This document shows positions 44,757-54,911 of a stretch of DNA of 64,000 nucleotides, piece by piece. How positions within the stretch are numbered: the stretch's first letter is position 1; every line of letters starts with the position of its first letter. Source of the DNA: Morinoia aosen (Eukaryota > Arthropoda > Malacostraca > Amphipoda > Talitridae). A program made the position numbers and the translations under genes. The notes beneath the pieces were generated by a model. The model was not told the origin of the DNA. It worked only from the letters and a program-made list of their open reading frames with translations, and did not search any database. The stretch is taken from positions 25,431,038-25,495,037 of the forward strand of contig CM059577.1 of NCBI GenBank assembly GCA_030386875.1. Reading direction: 5' to 3'.

Positions 44757-44960
44757 TGAGAGGGGAGAGGGGTTGAGGAGGGGGGGGGGAGTGAGAGAGT
44801 GAGAGGAGCTTTAAATATGAGCACTGAATAGTGGACTGATTTAAAGGGGGGTGGGAGTAAGAGGAAAGGATGAGGAGGAATAGAGGGGGAGGGGAGAGTA
44901 CGAGAGAGAGGGAGAGAGGGAGAGAGAGGAGCTTCAAATATGAGCACTAAATTGTACACG
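44757..44960. repeat. Purine-rich 128-bp duplication
   Basis: The segment gaggagctttaaatatgagc plus actgaat (about 44802) recurs as gaggagcttcaaatatgagc plus actaaat (about 44927), each preceded by G/A-only sequence. The two G/A blocks differ in length. Confidence 0.75.
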
Positions 44961-45027
44961 CATTATGAGTTGCAGTATAGCGACTTCTTACGTAAACTTG
45001 ACTTGCTGATCGTGTGCTGCAGTGGTG

Positions 45028-45805
45028 TGCTGTGCTGGACACATGCAGTGCTGGACGCATGCAGTGTTGGACACATGCAGTGCTGGACACATGCAGTGCT
45101 GGACACATGCAGTGCTGGACACATGCAGTGTTGGACACATGCAGTGCTGGACACATGCAGTGCTGGACACATGCAGTGTTGGACACATGCAGTGCTGGAC
45201 ACATGTAGTGCTGGACACATGCAGTGCTGGACACATGCAGTGCTGGACACATGCAGTGCTGGACACATGCAGTGCTGGACACATGCAGTGCTGGACACAT
45301 GCAGTGCTGGACACATGCAGTGCTGGACACATGCAGTGCTGGACACATGCAGTGCTGGACACATGCAGTGCTGGACACATGCAGTGCTGGACACATGCAG
45401 TGCTGGACACATGCAGTGCTGGACACATGCAGTGCTGGACACATGCAGTGCTGGACACATGCAGTGCTGGACACATGCAGTGCTGGACACATGCAGTGTT
45501 GGACACATGCAGTGCTGGACACATGTAGTGCTGGACACATGCAGTGCTGGACACATGCAGTGCTGGACACATGCAGTGCTGGACACATGCTGTGCTGGAC
45601 ACATGCAGTGCTGGACACATGCTGTGCTGGACACATGCAGTGCTGGACACATGCTATGCTGGACACATGCAGTGCTGGATACATGCAGTGCTGGACACAT
45701 GCAGTGCTGGACACATGCAGTGCTGGACACATGCAGTGCTGGACACATGCAGTGCTGGACATATGCTGTGCTGGGTACATGCAGTGCTGTGCAGTGCTGT
45801 GTTCA
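45028..45805. repeat. 16-bp minisatellite, about 48 copies
   Basis: The unit gtgctggacacatgca is almost invariant. A few point variants (tgttgg, catgtag, catgctg) cluster at the ends. The pattern tgttggacacatgcag...catgtagtgctgg occurs both at about 45176-45215 and 45499-45535, suggesting a block duplication of about 323 bp. All six frames are stop-free, which explains the overlapping 200-300-codon frames. Confidence 0.96.
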
Positions 45806-45879
45806 CGTTGAGTTATCTGCTCATCACCAACGCTAATTGATGATTCACGAGTTAAAAATGATTATTCGCGACTAATAAG

Positions 45880-46210
45880 CTATTTATCACGCACAGAAAT
45901 CTATTTTTCACACGCAATAACCCATTATCCTTGTGCAATAACCTATTATCCACGTGCAATAACCTATTATCCACGTGCAATAACCCACTTTCCACGTGCA
46001 TTAATCCATTATGCACACGCAATAACCCATTATTTTTATGCAATTACGCATTATCCACGCGCAATAACCCATTATATACGTGCAGTAACGCATTATCCAC
46101 CTGTAATGACCCATTTTCCACGTGCAATAACCCATTATCCACACGCAATAACCATTACACAAGTGCAGTAAGCAATTACACACGAGCAATAACCCATTAT
46201 TCCCGTGTAT
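45880..46210. repeat. 21-bp array with an E-box in each unit
   Basis: The unit gcaataacccattatccacg plus t recurs about every 21 bp (for example 45935 and 45956), with moderate divergence. The canonical CACGTG E-box forms in several units (cacgtgcaataac), though the second half varies. Confidence 0.85.
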
Positions 46211-46312
46211 TAATATATTTCCCCCGCACGTGCATAACTGCAACCCTCTATCGTATTATAACGAGCCATTACCCTCGGATTATTGCATTACCCTCGGGTT
46301 ATAACCCATAAC

Positions 46313-46450
46313 TGCCATCACCCTCGTGTTATAACCACACCCACAATAACGCACTAAGCCATCACCCTCGTGTTATAACCACACCCACAATAACGCACTA
46401 AGCCATCACCCTCGTGTTATAACCACACCCACAATAACGCAATACCAGGG
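46313..46450. repeat. 44-bp tandem repeat, three copies
   Basis: The block ccatcaccctcgtgttataa then ccacacccacaataacgc starts at 46315, 46359 and 46403, with near-perfect identity. It looks derived from the preceding 21-bp array: both share caataacgca and ttataacc words, and the period is about double. Confidence 0.9.
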
Positions 46451-46690
46451 CGCAATAATTAGAGCGCAGAGTGAGCACTCGGTGATGGATAGGAGGTTGT
46501 TGAATAAAACCTTCCGTCACACAAGCGATCACTCAAACTCCGATCAATCAGCACTTGCTGCAAATTACACAACTCTCACCACAAATTATGTTACTCAAAC
46601 GCAATATTCTGTTCCATGTCTCTATCACTCGACCGCCCCTCCCTGTAATTCCGCGTATACTGATCTCCTTCTACCACTAGTATTTTGATT

Positions 46691-47210
46691 TATTTTTTTT
46701 TGTTTAATTCAATTAAAATCATTTATTTTATTTATTTTATTTATTTTATTTATTTTATTTATTTTATTTATTTCATTTATTTTATTTATTTTATTTATTT
46801 TATTTATTTTGTTTATTTTGTTTATTTTATTCATTTCATTTTATTTTATTTTATTTATTTTATTTATTTTAGTTATTTTATAGATTTTATTTTATTTTAT
46901 TTATTTTATTTATTTTATTTATTTTAGTTATTTTATATATATTATTTCATTTTATTTATATTATTTATTTTAGTTATTTTATTTATTTTATTTATATTAT
47001 TTATTTTATTTACTTTATTTATTTTATTTATTTTATTTATTTTATTTATATTATTCATTGTATTTATTTTGTTTGTTTTATTAATTTTTTATTATTATTA
47101 TTTTATTCATTTAGTTTAGTTTATGTGCGTTGTTTTATTATTTTATGTATTTCATTTATTTCACTTATTTTACATATTTTATGTGTTTTATTTATTCGAT
47201 TTTCATATTT
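46691..47210. repeat. TTTA/TTTTA simple-sequence array
   Basis: An A/T-only run of ttatttattttatttatttt type extends for about 500 bp, interrupted by occasional G or C. Confidence 0.95.
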
Positions 47211-47524
47211 TTTTTGCTCAGCGATGCTGACTGGCCTCCTAAGTCGCCCGACATATCCGCCCTTGAGTGTTCCAGCGCACAAACTTGAAGAAAAAGCGTG
47301 CTACATTAACCGGCCGAAACAGTCGCTGATTTAAATAGAGCAAATACGGAACGAGAGCAAATACGGAGATCAAATACGGAACACCGACCGCGGCCCTCTT
47401 GAAGAAAGCTATAAATAATTGCTATTGTTAATGTCTGTGCATCGTAAAATGCACGACACCCGCCAACAAATCTATGTCATGAATAGGTGTATTTATCGGT
47501 GAAAAACATGACTCTACATATACA
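47211..47524. other. Unique spacer, nothing recognised
   Basis: This is about 310 bp of mixed sequence between two arrays. The word agcaaatacgg recurs at about 47339, 47355 and 47369. No gene. Confidence 0.4.
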
Positions 47525-50500
47525 CGTGTTGGGGCTGTTTCCAGTCCAACGTTGGGCTTGTTCCCATTCAGTGTTGGGCTTGTTCCCAATCCTATGTTGG
47601 GCTTGTTCCCAATCCTATGTTGGGCTTGTTCCCACTCCTATGTTGGGCTTGTTCCCAATCCTATGTTGAGCTTGTTCCTAATCCTATGTTGGGCTTGTTC
47701 CCAATCCTATGTTGGGCTTGTTCATAATCCAATGTTGGGCTTGTTCCTAATCCAATGTTGGGCTTGTTCCTAATCCTATGTTGGGCTTGTTCCTAATCCA
47801 ATGTTGGGCTTGTTCCTAATCCTATGTTGGGTGCTTGTTCCTAATCCTATGTTGGGCTTGTTCCCAATCCTATGTTGGGCTTGTTCCCAATCCTATGTTG
47901 GGCTTGTTCCTAATCCAATGTTGGGCTTGTTCCTAATCCTATGTTGGGTGCTTGTTCCTAATCCTATGTTGGGCTTGTTCCCAATCCTATGTTGGGCTTG
48001 TTCCTAATCCAATGTTGGGCTTGTTCCTAATCCTATGTTGGGTGCTTGTTCCTAATCCTATGTTGGGCTTGTTCCCAATCCTATGTTGGGCTTGTTCCCA
48101 ATCCTATGTTGGGCTTGTTCATAATCCAATGTTGGGCTTGTTCCTAATCCAATGTTGGGCTTGTTCCTAATCCTATGTTGGGCTTGTTCCTAATCCAATG
48201 TTGGGCTTGTTCCTAATCCTATGTTGGGTGCTTGTTCCTAATCCTATGTTGGGCTTGTTCCCAATCCTATGTTGGGCTTGTTCCCAATCCTATGTTGGGC
48301 TTGTTCCTAATCCAATGTTGGGCTTGTTCCCAATCCTATGTTGGGCTTGTTCCCAATCCTATGTTGAGCTTGTTCCTAATCCAATGTTGGGCTTGTTCCT
48401 AATCCAATGTTGGGGTTGTTCCTAATCCAATGTTGGGCTTGTTCCTAATCCAATATTGGGCTTGTTCCTAATCCAATGTTGGGCTTGTTCCTAAACCAAT
48501 GTTGGGCTTGTTCCTAATCCAATGTTGGGTTTGTTCCTAATCCAATGTTGGGCTTGTTCCTAATCCAATGTTGGGCTTGTTCCTAATCCTATGTTGGGCT
48601 TGTTCCTAATCCTATGTTGGGCTTGTTCCTAATCCTATGTTGGGCTTGTTCCCAATCCAATGTTGGGCTTGTTCCTAATCCAATGTTGGGCTTGTTCCTA
48701 ATCCTATGTTGGGCTTGTTCCTAATCCTATGTTGGGCTTGTTCCTAATCCTATGTTGGGCTTGTTCCTAATCCTATGTTGGGCTAGTTCCTAATCCTATG
48801 TTGGGCTTGTTCCTAATCCTATGTTGGGCTTGTTCCTAATCCTATGTTGGGCTTGTTCCTAATCCTATGTTGGGCTTGTTCCTAATCCTATGTTGGGCTT
48901 GTTCCTAATCCTATGTTGGGCTTGTTCCTAATCCTATGTTGGGCTAGTTCCTAATCCTATGTTGGGCTTGTTCCTAATCCTATGTTGGGCTTGTTCCTAA
49001 TCCTATGTTGGGCTTGTTCCTAATCCTATGTTGGGCTTGTTCCAAATCCTATGTTGGGCTTGTTCCTAGTCCAATGTTGGGCTTGTTCCTAATCCTATGT
49101 TGGGCTTGTTCCAAATCCTATGTTGGGCTTGTTCCTAGTCCAATGTTGGGCTTGTTCCTAATCCTATGTTGGGCTTGTTCCTAATCCTATGTTGGGCTTG
49201 TTCCTAATCCAATGTTGGGCTTGTTCCTAGTCCTATGTTGGGCTTGTTCCTAATCCAATGTTGGGCTTGTTCCTAGTCCAATGTTGGGCTTGTTCCTAGT
49301 CCAATGTTGGGCTTGTTCCTAATCCTATGTTGGGCTTGTTCCTAATCCAATGTTGGGCTTGTTCCTAATCCAATGTTGGGCTTGTTCCTAATCCAATGTT
49401 GGGCTTGTTCCTAGTCCTATGTTGGGCTTGTTCCTAGTCCAATGTTGGGCTTGTTCCTAGTCCAATGTTGGGCTTGTTCCTAGTCCTATGTTGGGCTTGT
49501 TCCTAGTCCAATGTTGGGCTTGTTCCTAGTCCAATGTTGGGCTTGTTCCTAGTCCTATGTTGGGCTTGTTCCTAATCCTATGTTGGGCTTGTTCCTAATC
49601 CAATGTTGGGCTTGTTCCTAGTCCTATGTTGGGCTTGTTCCTAATCCAATGTTGGGCTTGTTCCTAGTCCAATGTTGGGCTTGTTCCTAGTCCAATGTTG
49701 GGCTTGTTCCTAGTCCTATGTTGGGCTTGTTCCTAATCCTATGTTGGGCTTGTTCCTAATCCTATCTTGGGCTTGTTCCTAATCCAATGTTGGGCTTGTT
49801 CCTAATCCTATGTTGGGCTTGTTCCTAATCCAATGTTGGGCTTGTTCCTAGTCCTATGTTGGGCTTGTTCCTAATCCAATGTTGGGCTTGTTCCTTATCC
49901 AATGTTGGGCTTGTTCCTAGTCCTATGTTGGGCTTGTTCCTAATCCAATGTTGGGCTTGTTCCTAGTCCAATGTTGGGCTTGTTCCTAGTCCAATGTTGG
50001 GCTTGTTCCTAATCCTATGTTGGGCTTGTTCCTAATCCAATGTTGGGCTTGTTCCTAATCCAATGTTGGGCTTGTTCCTAATCCAATGTTGGGCTTGTTC
50101 CTAGTCCTATGTTGGGCTTGTTCCTAATCCAATGTTGGGCTTGTTCCTAGTCCAATGTTGGGCTTGTTCCTAGTCCAATGTTGGGCTTGTTCCTAGTCCT
50201 ATGTTGGGCTTGTTCCTAATCCTATGTTGGGCTTGTTCCTAATCCTATGTTGGGCTTGTTCCTAATCCTATGTTGGGCTTGTTCCTAATCCAATGTTGGG
50301 CTTGTTCCTAGTCCTATGTTGGGCTTGTTCCTAATCCAATGTTGGGCTTGTTCCTAGTCCAATGTTGGGCTTGTTCCTTATCCAATGTTGGGCTTGTTCC
50401 TAGTCCTATGTTGGGCTTGTTCCTAATCCAATGTTGGGCTTGTTCCTAGTCCAATGTTGGGCTTGTTCCTAGTCCAATGTTGGGCTTGTTCCTAGTCCTA

Positions 50501-50688
50501 TGTTGGGCTTGTTCCTAATCCTATGTTGGGCTTGTTCCTAATCCTATGTTGGGCTTGTTCCTAATCCAATGTTGGGCTTGTTCCTAGTCCTATGTTGGGC
50601 TTGTTCCTAATCCAATGTTGGGCTTGTTCCTAGTCCAATGTTGGGCTTGTTCCTAGTCCTATGTTGGGCTTGTTCCTAATCCTATATG
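47525..50688. repeat. 23-bp minisatellite, about 137 copies, with higher-order pattern
   Basis: The core gttgggcttgttcc is followed by a variable nine bases: taatcctat, taatccaat, tagtcctat or tagtccaat, with caatcctat at the 5' side. The period is 23 bp; a 25-bp variant with gggtgcttg occurs several times at 47828-48240. The variant order is not random: A-B-C-B-D-D blocks (A taatcctat, B taatccaat, C tagtcctat, D tagtccaat) recur several times between 49160 and 50690, showing segmental duplications of several units. The array ends abruptly at ctaatcctatatgag. Confidence 0.97.
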
Positions 50689-51144
50689 AGTTAGTAGGTA
50701 AATGCACAAGTTTTTAGGAATAGAAGTTTTTTCTGGAGCACATTGGTTCAAATATGAAATATAATTTTTAATACATAGATGAATGGATATTTTAACGAGT
50801 TCTAGTGAAACACGTTCTTTAAAATGTCACCATAAATAGAATAAAACATAAATACAAAACTTTTACAATGTGTTGTGAAATATGCAGCATACGAGGAACA
50901 CATACGTCACATTCAATTCATGATGTAAGCTATATTTTAATATATACATCTGATATTATTACATACAAGTTAATAAGAACAACTATATAGATTCACGGCT
51001 TTCTAAAAATTTGAAGTGAATGGAATTACTTCTTTCTTGAACGAATCAAATTCAACCCATGAACCCCTCAATATTCCCCGAACTGGGATCGCGACACACG
51101 TGTCGTTCTTTTTCTGACTGGAGATAAGTTTGATGCGAGAGACA
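50689..51144. other. AT-rich stretch, nothing recognised
   Basis: No open frame of note and no repeat, up to the start of the 24-bp array. Confidence 0.45.
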
Positions 51145-51365
51145 CACACACGTACGTACATCTCTGGATGTGCACACGCGTACATGTCTGGAAGTGCACA
51201 CGCGTACATGTATGGATGTGTCACACGCGTACATGTATGGATGTGCACATATGCACATGTCTGGAAGTGCACAAGCGTACATGTCTGGAAGTGCACACGC
51301 GCACAAGTTTAGATGTGCACACTGCCACATGTATGGATGCGCGCACACATGCACACACATACAAT
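51145..51365. repeat. 24-bp minisatellite, about nine copies
   Basis: The unit gcacacgcgtacatgtctgg plus aagt repeats with a period of 24 bp (51173, 51197) and moderate divergence. The words tacatg, ctgga and cacacgcg occur in the same order as in the 22-bp array at 20546-21172. Confidence 0.88.
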
Positions 51366-51810
51366 GCACGTCTGCATGTAAGCCTAACATGCCAGTAAAC
51401 ATTCATGTTACCGCATGTTCTAAAGCTTGCGTTACACCAGAGACATGGAAGCATTTGTCACCTACACGGATCCCTATTAAAAATCAGGGCAGTGACTTGG
51501 TATGTTTATTGGATTTTGGCTTAACATACGCGTAATATGGTATGTTTACTGGAAGAAATGTCATCACATGTAAAAGTGACCCATAAGTCGCTCATAAAAA
51601 GTCCATAACGACCTGTATGGCATTTAAGACATGATGGCCAAGGTTTATTTATGGTATTTTTTCCTACATTCGGATTACGGTATTTATTTTCTTACAGGCC
51701 AACTTGCCTTCTTCTGATAATAATATGCTTGAATTCCTAGTATAGTAAAAGATACTAATGATGCATGTATTCGAAGCAGCTATTTCGGTATTTTCGAATT
51801 TTCAATAAAA
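51366..51810. other. Unique stretch next to a foldback element
   Basis: The interval contains caggccaacttgccttcttc (about 51697), whose first 13 bases also occur at about 17045. This may be the 5' remnant of the element whose hairpin follows (inference). Confidence 0.4.
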
Positions 51811-52025
51811 AAATGGTATAAAATATTTTTCATTAAAATGTATTCTCGAGACTGTGAAAAGACTCGTAAAAATTGGACGTTTCGAATTTAAAAAAATGGA
51901 AAAAAATTGTACATTCGAATTTGTACCTATTGCTGATGATAAGCGAAGGCTCGAAACGTCCAATTTTTACGAGTCTTTTCACAGTCTCGAGAATACATTT
52001 TAATGAAAAATGTTTTATACCATTT
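51811..52025. mobile_element. Hairpin element with 75-bp nearly perfect arms
   Basis: The left arm 51811-51885 (aaatggtataaaatattttt ... attggacgtttcga) and right arm 51951-52025 (tcgaaacgtccaatttttac ... tataccattt) are reverse complements with one mismatch seen. The 65-bp spacer contains ttgctgatgataagcgaagg directly before the right arm. The sequence after the right arm, ggttctctctttttattg, resembles that after the hairpin at 58312-58399. Arms this similar are recent or maintained. A possible source is a Penelope-like or other hairpin-forming element (inference). Confidence 0.8.
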
Positions 52026-54354
52026 TCCTGGTTCTCTCTTTTTATTGATGCTTGTATAGTTGTATAATCAGATCAGACTGTAATGACTTCAATGCTACCC
52101 AACCCGGCCTCTAAACATATAAAACGGCATCTATGATTAGTTGAAATGCAACAGCCACCAAGACTATGGTCAGCTGTAAATAGTTGCACGTTAGTCAGCA
52201 ACTCAGAAAATAGTCATAAACTGAGACGTGACAAGCTGCGTGAGTCATTCAACTTCGGGGGGCTGGGGGAGGGGTTTGCCGACCGGCCACAGCTGTGCAG
52301 CATCGCTTGTCAATTATTCTCGAAACACCGAAGTTTACAATAATACCAAACACACATTTTGAAAATCTGGTCGATTTTTAGATGGTGGGTCATTTCAATG
52401 TAACTGCTGTCATCATAATTTTTTATGTAAGTATAGTAATTTAACGATATGTAGGTAGTAACATGAAAGCGGCTAGTAGCTACCTAACATTTTCTTCATC
52501 ATCAGCGTGTTGTTCATTTCGTTAAAAGTTCAACGGTTTCTTGCTATATTACTTGAATATGTGAGTTATTCACTATTGATAAAGAATAAACTCATTTTAG
52601 TTACTTCGAAGCATGATGTCATAATTTTTAATCTGGTAAGGAAGTTGGTAACTGTTCTCTAATGTTGCCAGATGTCACAGGAAGCAGTATTCTAGTCAAA
52701 ACAAATATATGTTGCTTTTATTTGATCTATGTATAAAAAAGCAACATATGTATGTTTTTGTCATCACATAAAAGGTATTTAAGTCAAAATTTGACGCAAC
52801 TCATCAGAAAATAAAACAATTTGCTCCGTTGGTCCGTTTCATACAGGATTAAACCTCGTTCAAAGTAGCCTCAAATGAGGCGCGGTTTATACGAGCTGGC
52901 CGCACCGTTGCACTATAGTTAGTCACCTCAGTGAATCTTCAGTGCTGCTTCTGTTTGGTTATCGGCTTCATTGTGATACTAATTCCACTTTTCTAAAAAT
53001 AATATAAAAAATTTACATAGTGCGTTAAGATACAGTTGATAGAATTATATCATACTCAGTCGTGAGTAGGGCCTACTGTTTTTACCTCAATATGCATCAT
53101 TTTAATCAATTCTGTGACGTTAAGAGTACCTATTTAGCTTGTTTGCAGTGTGGCGGCAGTCACTTTTTAAAATCTTTTCTGTGTGCCCCTGCAGTTATTT
53201 TCTAAACACGTTGCAGTTTTCGCTCAGTGACTCCAGTGATTACTATGATCTTTCAGTGACAGTACAACTGACAGCTTGTGAAATACTTTATCCAAATTCT
53301 ATGTGGGAAGGAATTGGTTAATGACAAATGATTATAATTTTACGTTTATAAACACTTATTAGACCCTGCACTACTTTGTAGTTATAACTTGTCAGAACTG
53401 TACGAGTACTGGAATGCTAACTATGTATTGATAGGCCTAGTTTAGCTTAGGTAAGGCCGTAGAGGCAGAGATGCTAACTAGCAGTGTAGTTAGAATTGCT
53501 TGGCCTGCAAAATCCTAGTAATAATGTAATGATAATTTGAACCACTTGATTATTAGTGACTTGAACATGACTTTCATTTTGTTGATCAGAACTGTTCTTG
53601 GGTAAAATATTATGTTTTGCGTGTAATTAATTTCCATTCATTTGAATTCCATTATTGATGGAAATTAGAAATGAGCTTGCATTATTCGCATACCATTATT
53701 TTTCTAATATAGGGCCTGCCATCCACATTCAAAAATGTGGCAGATCTCCCCAGATATTTGGATGGAAAAGTAACTTGTTAGATGCAAAAAACTACAACAT
53801 TCAATCTGCTAGAACTGTGAGCTACCTTCATTTTTAACAAGCCCTAAGGAAATAATTCTGAAAGTTTAGAAATCTGGGGAGAAATATGCAAGACTCTCCA
53901 GAAATCTGGAGAAAAGTTTCCTCCTTTCTTGAATGTGGCTCACCATTAGACTAAGTGAGCATTCAGTTGTTAACAAGGAATTTTTAAATGCTTGATTATA
54001 ATTGCAGACCGGACAAACAATATTGACTTTATATGTGTCTAATTAGTATCCATTTTGATTTATTAAAGATCACCATTTAGTGTGGGAGCTGTGAAGCATG
54101 CCAATAAGAAAATTCAAGTAAATTTGTGCAGTTGGTACCTAGATAACTAGCAATGTGTTTGCATGACAATTCTTTAGATTATAGTTTTGATACCCATTTT
54201 CTGTAAAATTTAGTATATTTATAGATTATTTGTTTTATTTTATTATTTTTTGACATTGATAAACATCATAACATGAATGTCATTCAATGATGTTCAATTG
54301 AATATCTGTTTCTGTACAGTGATATTTGAGAACATTTTCAGTAGCTAGGTAAAA
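52026..54354. other. AT-rich stretch upstream of the DUF4806-like gene
   Basis: Short open frames of 60-65 codons at 52146, 53139 and 53655 show no motif. A more balanced segment at 52860-52990 could hold a promoter or 5' untranslated exon for the gene that starts at 54912; no firm signal supports this. No tandem repeat or long inverted repeat noticed. Confidence 0.4.
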
Positions 54355-54871
54355 GTGATAATTGAGAAAATCCCATACATTTGGCTAGGGTCAAAGCAAA
54401 AAAAACGTAGGTTACAGGAAATGATTTCAGTGACTCGTCCAAAAAGTGCACCTAATGTTAGGCAATGTTTTCCTGTTATTGCTGAAAATATTCTGCCTGG
54501 TGCTCCTAACAACAGTGATTCAGACTGCAGCTCCTCTCTTACTGCAAGCTCACCAGGATCTTCCACAAGCATTAACCAGGAGGAACAAAGTGCAGACACA
54601 AACATTGCTTTCCAAGAAAATATTTCTGGAAAGTGGAGATATTGCTTTTTTGCGAAGCTTTTCTAATGGTACTTGCCAAATTGAGTATTTCTCTCATAAA
54701 GAAAGTTACTCCACCTATCCAGTGAATTCTAAATCTATTGGAATTTATAAGTTAATGGAACCCCTCATCAGGGCTGAAGTTTCTGTAGATAAATTCCATT
54801 GCAAGATGTTTCTTGCTCCTTGTGATCATGGTTTAATTGCTTGCCAATTAATTAATTCCAGTGAATCTTGA
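54355..54871 (+). pseudogene. Coding-like sequence broken by a frame change, family unknown
   Basis: One + frame (54355-54666) reads like real protein: basic, then SAPNVRQCFPVIAENILPGA, then a Ser/Asp-rich linker with SSSLTASSPGSSTS. It loses sense after about 54625. A second + frame then takes over (to 54871), with GDIAFLRSFSNGTCQIEYF and VDKFHCKMFLAPCDHGLIAC. The hand-over suggests a frameshifted relic, or two exons with a short unseen intron. I do not recognise the family. It lies 40 bp before the start codon of the DUF4806-like gene, so an upstream-exon role is possible, but no phase-consistent join was found. Confidence 0.35.
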
Positions 54872-54911
54872 ACTAATAATTAACCCATATCAAAATTGGA
54901 AAGGTAAAAAT

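Noticed and set aside
44940-45840. Overlapping cysteine-rich genes on both strands
   Set aside because: These come from the 16-bp array, which is stop-free in all six frames.
47525-50688. CRISPR-like repeat-spacer structure (constant core, variable nine bases)
   Set aside because: The variable part has only a few recurring forms, so it is a minisatellite with variants and not a set of spacers.
51886-51960. A complete hammerhead ribozyme
   Set aside because: CTGATGA and GAAA occur in the right order, but the stem I partner is not adjacent and stem II lacks the usual first G-C pair. It is kept only as a lead within a finding.
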